Shown here in pieces: positions 20,470-31,469 of a DNA stretch of 64,000 bases. The notes under the pieces were generated by a model that saw only the letters and a program-made list of their open reading frames with translations, ran no database searches and was not told where the DNA came from. A program made the position numbers and the translations under genes. The stretch comes from Ahaetulla prasina (Eukaryota; Chordata; Lepidosauria; Squamata; Colubridae), in the NCBI RefSeq assembly GCF_028640845.1, contig NC_080546.1:83792257-83856256 (forward strand), read 5' to 3'. How positions within the stretch are numbered: position 1 is the stretch's first letter; every line of letters begins with the position of its first letter.

Positions 20470-23400
20470 ATGTGGAAGATGCCGGCGCTTCTGGGTTTGG
20501 TGCAACCTCGCTACTGCTACCGCTGCTGCCGTTGCTGCTGCTGGTTCCTGCTGCTGTTGTCGCCGCCGTTTTGGATCAGCCTGGCGGCCGCCAAGCAAGT
20601 CTTGAGATACCGCTTAGCCGAAGAAGGACCGGCCGATATCCGGATCGGGAATGTGGCTTCGGATCTCGGCATCGTCACCGGCTCGGGCGAGGTAACGTTC
20701 AGCTTGGAATCCGGCTCGGAATACTTGAAGATCGACAACATGACGGGCGAGCTGAGCACCACGGAGCGGCGCATCGACCGCGAGAAGCTGCCGCAGTGTC
20801 AAATGATTTTCGACGAGAACGAATGCTTCCTGGACTTCGAGGTGTCGGTGATCGGGCCCTCGCAGAGCTGGGTCGACCTCTTCGAGGGTCGGGTCATCAT
20901 CCTGGACATCAATGACAACACGCCGACTTTCCCTTCCCCGGTGTTGACCCTCACCGTCGAGGAGAACCGTCCGGTGGGCACCCTCTACCTGCTCCCTACC
21001 GCCACCGACCGCGACTTCGGGCGCAACGGCATCGATCGTTACGAACTGCTCCAGGAGCCCGGCGGGGACGCCGGCAGGCGAGGCGCCGGGGCCCCCGCCG
21101 CCGCTTCCGCCACCGACGGGGCCCTCTATCCCGGCGGAGGCAAGCGGAGGCTAGAGACAGACGGCCAGGCTCGGAGTAGCGTCTTCGAGCTGCAGGTGGC
21201 CGACACGCCGGACGGCGAGAAACAGCCGCAGCTGATCGTCAAAGGGGCTTTGGATCGCGAGCAGAGGGACTCTTACGAGCTCAGCTTGCGGGTGAGGGAC
21301 GGGGGCGAGCCGGCGCGCTCCTCGCAGGCCATCCTCCGCGTGCTGATTACCGACGTGAACGACAACAGCCCCCGCTTCGAGAAGAGCGTCTACGAGGCGG
21401 ACCTGGCGGAGAACAGCAGCCCGGGCACGCCGATCCTCCAGCTGCGGGCGGCCGACGCCGACGCCGGGGTCAACGGCCAGATCGAGTATGTCTTCGGGGC
21501 GGCCACCGAGTCGGTGAGGCGCCTGCTGCGCCTGGACGAGTCGTCGGGCTGGCTCAGCGTCCTGCACCGCATCGACCGCGAGGAGGTGAGCCAGCTGCGC
21601 TTCACCGTCATGGCCCGAGACCGCGGACAGCCGCCCAAGAACGACAAGGCCACGGTGGTGTTGACCATCCGCGACGAGAATGACAACGTGCCCACCATCG
21701 ACATCCGTAAGATCGGGCGCATCCCGCTGCGCGACGGGGTGGCCAGCGTGGCCGAGGACGTCCTGGTGGACACCCCCATCGCCCTGGTCCAGGTCTCGGA
21801 CCGCGACGAAGGCGAGAACGGCGTGGTCACCTGCACCGTGGTGGGCGACGTGCCCTTCCAGCTCAAGCCGGCCAGCGAAGGGGAGGGCGAGCCGCAGAAC
21901 AAGCGCAAGTACTTCCTGCACACCTCGGCCCCGCTCGACTACGAGGCCCTGCGGGATTACAACGTGGTCATCGTGGCCGTCGACTCCGGCAGCCCCAGCC
22001 TCTCCAGCAACAACTCGCTGCTGGTCCGGGTGGCGGATACCAACGACAACCCGCCCATCTTCAGCCAGCCCGTGTTGGAAGTGCCCTTCCCGGAGAACAA
22101 CGCCCCGGGCGAGCGGGTGGCTACCGTGCTAGCCACCGACGCGGACAGTGGCAAGAACGCGGAGTTGGCTTACTCCTTGGAGCCCTCGCCGCTGGCGGCC
22201 GAGGCGCCCCCGGGGCTCTTTACCATCGACCCGGATTCGGGCGACGTGCGCGTGCAGGCCGTGTTGGATCGCGAGCAGCGGGACACCTACGAGTTCCAAG
22301 TCACGGCCCGCGACAAGGGGTTGCCTTCCCTGCAGGGCTCGGCCCTGGTGGTGGTGAGAGTGGCCGACCGGAACGATAACGAGCCCCGCTTCATGCAGGA
22401 CGTCTTCACTTTCTACGTCAAGGAGAACCTGCAACCCAACAGCCCCGTGGGGATGGTGACCGTGATGGATGCCGACAAAGGGCGCAACGCTCAGCTCACC
22501 TTGGCTATCCAACCCGGCGCTCAAGAACCCGGATCCGGCGCTGCCGACCCGGGCATCTTCTCCATCGAGAACGACACGGGCACCATCTACTCCACGGTTT
22601 CTTTCGACCGCGAGCTTCAAACCAGCTACACTTTCCGCGTGAAAGCCGTGGACGGGGGCGAGCCGGCTCTCTCGGCCACGGCCACCGTCTCGCTCTTCGT
22701 CATGGACGAGAACGACAACGCGCCGACCGTCACCTCGCCGGCGAACAGCTCCATCAGCCTCCTGCCGCCTTCCAGCGTCCCTCGTTACGTGGTGGCTACC
22801 GTGCAGGCCCGGGACGCCGACGCCGGCCAAAACGCCGAGCTGACTTACAACCTGGTGGGCGGCAACCCTTTTAAACTCTTCGAGATCGACCCGTCCAGCG
22901 GGGTGGTTTCGCTGGTGGCCAAGCTGGCTCCCAAACACTACGGCTTGCACCGTTTGGTGGTGCAGGTCAACGACAGCGGCCAACCGGCTCAAGCCACCAC
23001 GGCTCTCCTCCACGTCTTCGTCAACGAGAGCTTGGCCAACGCCAGCGCGGTGGAGAGCCAAGTGGCGCGCAGTTTGCACACGCCGCTGGGCCGGGACATC
23101 GCCGGCGACCCAAGCTACGAGCTGAGCAAGCAGCGCTTGAGCATCGTGGTTGGGGTCGTGGCCGGCGTGATGGCCGTGGTGTTGTTGATTTTGGTGGTGG
23201 TCTTGGCTCGCTACTGCCGCTCCAAGGGCAAGCACGGCGGCTACGAGGCGGGCAAGAAAGACCACGAGGATTTCTTCACGCCCCAGCCCCACGACAAGGC
23301 CAAGAAGCCCAAGAAAGACCGCAAGGGCAAAAAAGGAGGAGGCAAACAACCCCTCTACAGCAGCATCGTCACCGTCGAAGCCTCCAAGCCCAACGGGCAA

Positions 23401-23694
23401 CGTTACGATAGCGTCCACGAGAAACTCTCCGCAGCCGACAGTCCGGCTTTGAGCCGTTACCGTTCGGTTAACGGCGGCCCGGGCAGCCCGGATTTGGCCC
23501 GGCATTATAAATCCAGCTCGCCTTTACCCACCGTGCAGCTTCACCCTCAGTCGCCCACCGCCGGGAAAAAGCACCAAGCTGTGCAGGACCTGCCGCCGGC
23601 GAACACCTTCGTGGGGGCGGGGGACAACATTTCCATCGGATCGGACCACTGCTCGGAGTACAGCTGTCAGGCCAGCAGCAAGTACAGCAAGCAG
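20470..23694 (+). CDS. PCDH7: Protocadherin-7, first coding exon (5' part of CDS, 1075 codons)
   Basis: Delta-1 protocadherin, a calcium-dependent homophilic adhesion protein of the plasma membrane. The first ATG in the frame is 20470 (MWKM, matching the MLRM start of mammalian PCDH7), with G at -3. Residues 1 to about 31 form a signal peptide with an unusual cysteine cluster (RCCRCCCW). Six DxNDN calcium linkers at residues 146, 295, 402, 523, 633 and 746 delimit seven cadherin repeats. The membrane segment is about 891-913, followed by the basic stop YCRSKGK. The tail holds the conserved delta-1 blocks, including SIVTVEASKPNGQRYDSV, a KSSSPLPTVQLHPQ block and DNISIGSDHCSEYS. The exon ends in YSKQ, exactly where mammalian exon 1 ends, in phase 0. 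It is slightly longer than the human counterpart because of Ala/Pro/Gly-rich insertions in EC2, EC5 and EC6. Very high GC, no stop or frameshift. The family is linked to PP1-alpha and SET binding (known, not visible here). Confidence 0.97.
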
Positions 23695-23700
23695 GTAAGA
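23695..23700 (+). other. PCDH7: Splice donor of PCDH7 exon 1
   Basis: CAG|GTAAGA directly after the codon for the last conserved residue (YSKQ). This matches the U1 consensus closely and sits at the known PCDH7 exon 1 boundary. Reading on without splicing adds 46 codons before a TAA at 23833, a proline/glycine-rich sequence with no resemblance to known PCDH7 tails. Confidence 0.9.
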
Positions 23701-23835
23701 CGACCCGTTCCCCCGCCCCCGTATTTCCCAGGCCTTTGGGCTCAACCCAAACTCGGTGGGGGGGTGGGGTGGGGGCTCCCATTCCCCCTCCCCATTGTTT
23801 GTCAGCCTGTCGCCCTTAGGGCTTTAGTAAGTTAA

Positions 23836-25151
23836 GTGCTTCAAGGCTGTAGCTTATACAGTGGATTTTTTTATCTAGCTTTTCCACCCGGCTTGGGGCA
23901 AAGTTATTCAAAGGTGAGCTGAATTTGCACTCTGAACCGGTTAGGTATTCAAGGAGAGTTCCATTTGCACCTGTGGAACTCTGGGCATGGTTGGTGGATG
24001 GCCAATGGATGGATGAAGCATGGCCCAGGGCAGGGCATTTCTCAGGCTACAAGAGACGGAGCCTAGCATCCAACCAAAAGGGAGCCTTGGGTTGCCCCGA
24101 CCCTACACACAAAACCCCACACTAACAGAACCCAATCGTTCCTCTTCTTCCCCCTTGGTGCAGGTTTCTCCACACACACACACACACACACACAAGTCCT
24201 GTTTACCCTCAGTTTCACACCTGTGCGGAGCAGGGATGGGTTGTTGAGCTCGGCTTTCTTCCTATTATCTGAGCTAATTGCGGTTTGAGGGACCTCCATC
24301 CTGAAGGCAGGTTGTGGAAGAACCTGGCCTACATCCGCCCGCCAGCTTGACTTGGCACCGGCTGGACCTGTTTGGGAGCTAGTTGGAGGAAGGAAGGCAG
24401 GCAGGAGCAGCCAGCATGATTAACCGTAGTTAAGTAAACTACAGCTGGGAGCAAAGGAGTCATCCGTCTTAACTGCATGCAGGCAGGGTCAACCTCTCCC
24501 TCCCATTCCTGTTATACCTGTTGTTCCAACCGTCACCCCCCCCACCCCCAGGTACCACTCCTCAGGCCCCACATAACTCAGTACAACTCCTTGTGTATCA
24601 AAACCTGGTCTACCTCTCTCTGCATCTCTTTCTCAGGGAAGACTTAAGCGGTCCTTAGCGGTACCTGTGTCAAAGTAATATCTCCTGCCTTATTCTGATA
24701 CTCTCCTAGGGCAGCCTCCAGGTGTTTAGATCCTCTTTGTCACTGTCACCGTGAACAGGGCTGGAGACCCAAGACAGGGGACTGGAAACAGAGATAACAA
24801 ACAGGTCTAGTTTTTAAGTGACTCAGGGAAGGCATGAATCAATCCTTAACTTAACCATTGAGGAAGGTCCTTAAAACCGGCTGATAGAGTGATGTACAAG
24901 CAGCTGAGCTTATTGTGTTTTGTGTCCCGTCCCCACCCCCACTTATCTTATTTCTCCAGTTTTTGCACATAGTTAACTTCTCTTACTTTTGACCTTCCTT
25001 TAGATCTTTAGAGATCTAAAGAAATGTCTCGGTTTGTAGTCACCACCTTTTTTTTTTTCCAAACTGGTGTCGAGTCAGAGAAAGAATACTGTGTTAACGA
25101 ACAAGGGTGTTAAGTGGGTGAGTGGTATTGTATGATAATCAGGTCCTTTCC
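23836..25151 (+). other. PCDH7 intron 1, proximal part; no element recognised
   Basis: Unique-looking sequence with a (CA)n run at about 24171-24194. No exon, SINE or terminal repeat seen. Confidence 0.5.
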
Positions 25152-25459
25152 TTTGAAAGTGTGGCTATGTGATTTATATAAAAAAGAAAAAGAAAAGAAA
25201 ACCAACAAAATAACATTGTTCTTATATGTTTGCATGGGGACAATTGAATTCCTATTGACAGGCAGCGAATAGATGCTGGACTTGAACAGAGGTGTCACTC
25301 AATCTTCCTAGCTATCATATTGAGCCATACATCGAACACTGGCAGAAAGCCACACTTACATGTACAATTGTCCCCATGCAAACATATAAGAACAATGTTA
25401 TTTTGTTGGTTTTCTTTTCTTTTTCTTTTTTATATAAATCACATAGCCACACTTTCAAA
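25152..25459. repeat. Perfect 95-bp inverted repeat with 118-bp spacer
   Basis: Left arm 25152-25246 and right arm 25365-25459 are exact reverse complements over all 95 bases, including AT-rich stretches. The arms start TTTGAAAGTGTGG and end GGGGACAATTG. The spacer 25247-25364 has no recognised content. Confidence 0.97.
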
Positions 25460-25659
25460 AGGCTTGAATAGCATGGAGCAGCTGAGTTTTTGAATGAGTT
25501 TCCTTATGCTTTTTTTGGTATCTGCCAGAAAGAGGCAGGGCACCCCACGGCATAGCTGAACTCCAGTTCTCAGTGGGGTTAATGCTTGGAGATGCTGGCA
25601 GCACACATCTGGAAAGCCATAGCCATCTCTTGAACCATGACTCTAGAAAGGCAAAGAAC

Positions 25660-25796
25660 CAGTGATGGGATTCAGCCAGTTCGCACCACTTCGGGAGAAC
25701 CGGTTGTTAACTTTCTGAGCAGTTTGGTGGACTGTTTGTTGGAAGAAATCATTAAGGCAGAGAACTGGTTGTTAAATTATTTGAATCCCATCATTG
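25660..25796. mobile_element. Very short hAT-type MITE, perfect 8-bp duplication
   Basis: 137 bp, CAGTGATGGGATTCA ... TGAATCCCATCATTG. Flanked by CAAAGAAC at 25652-25659 and 25797-25804. Contains the GAGAACCGGTTG motif. Smallest member of its group here. Confidence 0.93.
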
Positions 25797-25804
25797 CAAA
25801 GAAC

Positions 25805-26873
25805 CCTGGAGCTACCAATTGTCGGTCGTGACGGGATGGTTTTGGGGTTGTCTCCGCTGGTAGCCAATCCAATCCAAACCAGCCTGCCACTTCATGAATC
25901 AACGTGAATGCGATGTCCAGATGTTCCTCATCAACCAGCATTAAGCTCACTTGACCAACATCAGCTCTATAAAGGAGGACCTTTATAGACCCTTGACCTA
26001 CCCACCCAAATGGACCACTGTAGTCACCAAGATGCATCTTCCTTTCTGACATCTCAGCATGCCATGAAGAAGTGATGTGTTTAGACCCACCTAAAGCGGC
26101 CCAAGAAATAACGTAACCTCCGTAACCGATATTTCCCTCTTGCGAAATGAAAATGCTGCCAGATTCAGCTTCTCCTGTTCTTGGGAACAATTCCATGGGA
26201 CAAAGGAGGACCAATTTTTTTTAACCAGATTTTCTTTGAGGTCCCTTCCAGAATCTGATCCCAGAGAGCATGGGGCTGTATTGATTTTGCTGGTTATCAA
26301 ATCTCAAGAGCCCATTCAAATGAAAGCATTTGAATCCTCCATCTTTGATGTCCTATTTCACGGAAACTTTATAGACTCCCTTCCCTGTTGTGCTCCCAAT
26401 TCCATTAACCTGGCCTAGCACTGAGAAAGACAAAATAATTTGGAGTTAACAATAGCTCATCTTTTTACAAACCAGAGGTCAGCGGGTTGTCATTTAATAG
26501 GTCCTTCCATTTGTGGTCAACACTAATACTGAATACCAGTGTCACACAACGCTGATTGTGTTGGGGAGCACTCGGCAGGCCTCCTTGTTTGAAGTTTTTT
26601 CACCCCTTGCTCTGAAAAGCGTGAAAAAGACGTTCATTAAATTCTTGGAAGTCCTTTAGACCATCACTTCGTGGACCCGTTCAGTCTGACTAACTGTTTT
26701 GTGATTCCCTTCCACCAATTTAAATTGCATGAAAGGCACCTGCTAGAAGGCTGGTGGCCTCTAAAAACCAGTCATTATCTATACATACACAAAAAGAACT
26801 TGAAGGTTACAACCTGAATACAATGCACTGATTCTCAAGTCGGTCCAGTCAAACTCAGGATGTACAAGATGTA
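25805..26873. other. No recognised gene or repeat
   Basis: A minus open frame (26214 to 25777, 145 codons) runs through it but ends inside the MITE at 25660-25796 and shows no domain; probably chance. Confidence 0.45.
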
Positions 26874-27483
26874 GTGGCCAAAATTGTGGAAACCTTTTGG
26901 GAAAAGTGTAGTTTTCTAAAACTGGCTAATAACACTACTTTTTTTTTTTTTTGGAGTAGTACCATAAAATTATATATCAATGGAAAGATGATTTAATCAA
27001 GAATGTAATGCAATAACTTGTATGAAGGATTTGCTATTAAAATAGCAGTTATAGTATAAAGAAGAAAAGTGAAACACATAGAAAAAAACGAGATATGCAA
27101 AAATGATCACATAGAAAGAACGAGATATACAAAAATTACCCCCATGTCAGTTAAAACTTCATTGGGTAACCTTTAGCATGAATAACTGCCTTACAACGTC
27201 TTCCCATGGAGTGAACCAAGTCTTTTAGTTCTAATGTGAAACTAAGATTGAAGGATTGCTTCTATTAACTGGGTTTTATTGCTGGGTCGCTTCTGACTAA
27301 CAAGTTTCTTTAATTGGCTCCATAGATTTTCAATTGGGTGAAGGTCTAGGCTATTCCCGGGCCGTTCTAGCAGTTGAATATGATGATCTTGCAATTCCAC
27401 AAAAAGAAAAAAAAAAGTGGTGTTATTAGACATCAAACCTCAAAAAAACACTTTTCTCAAAAGGTTTCCACAATTTTGGCCAC
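26874..27483 (-). mobile_element. Tc1-like DNA transposon, internally deleted
   Basis: Inverted ends GTGGCCAAAATTGTGG ... CCACAATTTTGGCCAC, about 35 bases each, flanked by TA. Minus frame near 27436-27242 keeps the transposase C-terminus with the DLHPIENLW block (third catalytic acid region) and RPSNKTQLIEAIL. The N-terminal DNA-binding part and first catalytic residues are missing. 610 bp instead of the usual 1.2-1.6 kb. Confidence 0.9.
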
Positions 27484-27689
27484 TACTATATAAGAAGCAC
27501 TGCCAAATTTGCCCTGTTCAGTCATACAGTAAGTAGAAGTAATCATTGTGTCTTCCTATTGAGTTGACCTACCAGCCCAGAAGAAATAATATTTTTGTTC
27601 TGAATTAGGCAATTCTTTTTGGTATTTATTTTGTTGGGAAGAAACCATTTAACTATGCTGTCACAATCCCGCTATAGTAAATGACTGTA

Positions 27690-28071
27690 CAGGTAGTCTT
27701 TGACTTACAACTGTTCATTTACTGACCAGTTCAAACTTGCAACGGCACTGAATAAAGGGACCGATGACCGTTTTTCAAACTTACGACTTACTATCCCCAC
27801 GGTCACGTGGTCAAAATTCTGACGCTTAGCAACTGCCTCATATTTATGATGGGATCGCGGGATCCCCTTTTGCGACCTTCTCTCAAGCAAAGTCAAACGG
27901 GGAAGGCCGGTTCACTTAACAGCCATGTCCCTTCCTTAAAAACCCACCAGCGATTCACTTAACCACCCTGGCAAGGAAGGCCGTAAGATGGGGCAAAATT
28001 CACTTGACAAATGTCTTGCTTGACCACAGACATGTTGGGCTCCATTGTGGTCGTAAGTCGAGGACTACCTA
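27690..28071. mobile_element. Tc1/mariner (pogo/Tigger-like) MITE
   Basis: CAGGTAGTCTTTGACTTAC ... GTAAGTCGAGGACTACCTA, inverted ends with TA on both sides (27688-27689, 28072-28073). Interior repeats the AACTTACGACT and CACTTAAC words. The two halves are partly complementary. Class assigned from TA duplication and CAG ends. Confidence 0.8.
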
Positions 28072-28073
28072 TA

Positions 28074-28930
28074 TTATCTAACGCAACAGGGCTGATCTTC
28101 CATTATAGAGAAATTCCTAGTGGTGCACCCAGATGCGATCTCAGGAATATAGCTTTCCTAAAGTGCGGTAGTTTGAAACGGAGAAAAATTGTACGTTTGC
28201 ATTTTTCCCCTCCCCTAAAATGCGCAAATGTTGTTCAAATGTGCAGGCTTGGTGCCAAAGTTTTGGGTTTTATGTTGTGAATTCTGTCAGTTGGACCGAG
28301 TGTGAACTTTTATCGTGCTCTTTTGCCCTATGCACTTGGATGGGCGTTTTGGTGGAAGCCATATATACACACAGTTCATAGGATTCTTTTTATTTATTTT
28401 TTAAACCAAATGAATGATCCCCTTGCTGTGGTTGTGGTTGTTTTTTTTAAACCAAGAAGTGAACGTAGATACTGTCTGCAGTTTTGCCTTACGGAGCATT
28501 TAACCTGTATTTTATTTTGGCACATTTCATTAGCTCTTCCTGGAGAGAAAGTTAATTGCAGTTTGAAAACCCTTGCCAGGAAATGATATATTTATTTGCG
28601 GCCCAAAAAGGTTTCCATAAGCTATCCTTAAATTATAAACAAAACACACAAGTCTTGTTAATAATAGCTCCGGCCGATCTTGGTCTAGATGCCATCTGTG
28701 TTCCTCTGATATTGGTTGCTGAGTCACCTGCTGGAGATGCGTTCAAAATGGCTAAAATAATATTAAGGCTTGACTAAGTTTAGAGCTTGTCAGTGACCTG
28801 AAGGTTGTCTGAAGTGTGAACTGTTGCAACCATTTGGCCTTCAAGCAACTTGCGATAACCTTCAGACAACTCTGGTTAGTTGAGAATCTTCATCCACATG
28901 TTGTGAATGATTTTGGCTGCGTGAAGTTCT
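28074..28930. other. No recognised gene or repeat
   Basis: Unique-looking intronic sequence. An A-run at about 28938-28953 precedes the trinucleotide array. Confidence 0.45.
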
Positions 28931-29009
28931 TGCACCAAAAAAAAAAAAAAAAAGACAATTTCAGATTCATCCTGGTTTACATATCACCTTGATCTGGAAA
29001 TTCAAGAGA

Positions 29010-29049
29010 TCCTGAACAACAACAACAACTACTACTACTACTACTATTA

Positions 29050-29088
<39 letters not shown>

Positions 29089-29452
29089 TTCTTCTTCTCC
29101 TCCTCCTCTTCCTCTTCTTCCTCCTCCTCCTCCTCCTTCTCCTTCCTCCTCTTCTCCTTCTCCTTCTCCTTCTCCCCCTCTCCTTCTCCGTCGTCTCCTC
29201 CTCCTCCTCCTCCTCCTCCTCCTCCTCCTTCTCCTTCCTCCTCCTCCTTCTCCTTCTCCTTCTCCTTCTCCCCATCTCCTTCTCCTTCTTCTCCTTCTTC
29301 TCCCCTCCTTCTCCTTCTCCTTCTTCTCCTTCTCCTTCTCCTTCTCCTTCTCCTTCTCCTTCTCCTTCTCCTTCTTCTTCCTCCTCCTCCTCCTCCTCCT
29401 CCTCCTCCTCCTCCTCCTCCTCCTCCTCCTCCTCCTCCTCCTCCTCCTTTTG
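29010..29452. repeat. Compound trinucleotide/hexanucleotide array (CTA)n-(CTT)n-(CTC)n
   Basis: (CAA)n, (CTA)n, then 350 bases of CTC/CTT and CTTCTC hexamers ending in about 20 perfect CTC units. Fully pyrimidine on + from about 29085. Confidence 0.97.
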
Positions 29453-29454
29453 AG

Positions 29455-30115
29455 TGCCTCATTTCGTTTGTTAAGTTGGTTAGAAAGAACCAAGGATATA
29501 CCAAATGGCAACATTAGAGATTAATGCTGGGAATTGTATATTGTTTTTGAAAGCTGGCATCATTGTGTATTCAACCAGTATATTTATTAACACTACCATT
29601 CCGTGCCTTGGATTTGGACAACCACTGCAGTCTTTGAGGTTAAACAAACCAAGAGATAAACAGATCTGTAGCCGGAAGAACCTAAGAAATATAAAGCAAG
29701 TTATTCAGCCGGATAAAAAAAAAATCTTGAGCGTTTTCTTCTTAATGGTGTCTTTTCTGATTTTTCTTAAAGCTTTGCAGAATTTGCAAACCTAACAGGT
29801 GGGGAGTTACATAAATAGCACACGTTGAACTTTCCAAACCTCAACAAGTGCCATTTGAACACTGACGGGTTTTATCTGTCACAGCTTCTACAGTTTTCCA
29901 AATGGTTAACCAGATGGCACTGATGTTCATTATTGTTGTCCAAAGCTGGAAAGATCAATGTGCCAGGCATTGTAATTGAGGGTATTTGGTGCATCCCAAG
30001 GGTGGACATGAACAAGCAAAACAAAAACCACACAACAACCCCACAATATGAAAGACTTCCAGGGAGAGACTTAGCTTTTTAACTAACATTTGCTTGCCTT
30101 CTTCGATCTATTTGA
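29455..30115. other. No recognised gene or repeat
   Basis: AT-rich intronic sequence, no terminal repeats or domains seen. Confidence 0.45.
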
Positions 30116-30117
30116 TC

Positions 30118-30258
30118 CCTCCTTCCTTCCTTCCTTCCTTCCTTCCTTCCTTCCTTCCTTCCTTCCCTCCCTCCCTCCCTCCCTCCCTTCCTCCCTCCCT
30201 CCCTCCTTCTTCCCTCCTCCCCCTTCTTTCCTTCTTTCCTTCCTTCCTTCCTTCCATC
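30118..30258. repeat. (CTTC)n/(CTCC)n microsatellite
   Basis: Pyrimidine tetranucleotides split from a related run (31320 on) by the hAT at 30259-31319. Confidence 0.95.
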
Positions 30259-31319
30259 CAGGGGTGAAATCTAAAAATTTTCCCTACTGGTTCTGTGGGC
30301 GTGGCTTAATTGGTGGGCGTGGCTTGATGGCCAGACGACTGGGTGGGCATGGCCAATAACAATAAATAATAAAAACAATAAAGTATAAAAAACAATAAGA
30401 GGTACCAAAAACCAATTTTCACAGTTTACACACACACAATACAACACAACTGACTCATACACAATGTAAAAGCAGCTGCACTTCACACTTCACACTTCAC
30501 ACAGCCACAAAAAGCTCAAAAACCAACTTTCACACTTTACACACACACAACACAACACAACACAACTGACACATACACACACACACAAAATACCACATAC
30601 AGCTTTCTGAGATTTTGTGTGTTTGTGTAGTTGTGTAGTTTGTGTAGTTAGAGTGAAACACTATAGAAACACACCAAATCTCAGAAAGCTGCACAAATAT
30701 TTTATTTTATTATTTTATTTATATTTTTTAGATCAGGGGTCTCCAACCTTAGTAACTTTAAGGTTTGTGGACTTCAATTCCCAGAGTTCCTCAGCCAGCA
30801 AAGCCAGCCAGCATTAGTTGCTCAGTGATGAAATAGATTAGCTAAACAACTGATTCTGTCTGGTGCTGAAAGTGAAAATGGGGCTTTCGGGTTGGGAAAA
30901 GAGCCATGCGTTCAATCAGTAATCAGTAATCAGGTAAGTGCCTTAGAATCTCTTAAAAGGAGGTTTTCTACATGTCTTCTACAGAAAACATGTTTTTTAA
31001 GGTTCTGCTGATGAGGAACTCAGGTGAGATTGCCAGAGGAGCCTTTAAAATTTTTTTTAAAAAAGTTTATAGGCTCTGCCGATCTCAGCTGAGGGGCAGG
31101 ATCCTCAAAGGCTTTTTTTTTACTTTTAAAGCCATGTTTCGGCTGAAGAAAAACCTGCTTTTAAAAGTAAAAAAAACCCAAAAACCCTCTGCTGATGGTG
31201 CAGCTCAGCAGAGGCATTGGGGCGGGACCAGGGATTTTTGCCACCGGTCCTCCGAACCAGCAGCCGCCATCGCTACCGGATCGCGCAAGCCGGTCTGAAC
31301 CGGGAGCATTTCACCCCTG
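30259..31319. mobile_element. hAT-type element, 1.06 kb, perfect 8-bp duplication, inside a microsatellite
   Basis: CAGGGGTGAAATCTAAA ... GAGCATTTCACCCCTG. CTTCCATC at 30251-30258 and 31320-31327. Inside: CACAAC-rich sequence, a hairpin pair (AGCTTTCTGAGATTT at 30600 and AAATCTCAGAAAGCT at 30677) and half of a palindromic MITE at 30734-30812. No transposase frame. Confidence 0.93.
30734..30812. mobile_element. Half copy of the palindromic hAT MITE
   Basis: CAGGGGTCTCCAACCTTAGT ... CTCAGCCAGCAAAGCCAGCC; stops at the palindrome centre seen in the full copies at 6728 and 54904. Confidence 0.75.
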
Positions 31320-31469
31320 CTTCCATCCCTCTCTCCCTTCTTCTTCCCTCATCTTCCTCCTCCCTTTCTTCCTTCTCTCCCTCCCTCTTTTCCCCCTCCC
31401 CTTCCTTCCTTTCTTCCTCTCTCCATCTCTCCCTCCCTCCTTCCTCTCTCTCCCCCTCCCTCCTTCCTG

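Noticed and set aside
20016..20915. A 299-codon frame overlapping the PCDH7 start
   Set aside because: It enters the PCDH7 exon out of frame and has Arg/Ser/Leu-rich composition from GC-rich UTR.
22129..23505. A 458-codon open frame antisense to PCDH7
   Set aside because: It mirrors a GC-rich conserved coding exon; rarity of AT-rich stop codons explains it. No domain seen.
25777..26214. Minus open frame of 145 codons
   Set aside because: Its 3' end lies in a MITE, no domain or splice support; chance frame most likely, though not disproved.
28977..29514. Poly-Gly/Arg/Glu frames
   Set aside because: Products of the CTC/CTT array only.
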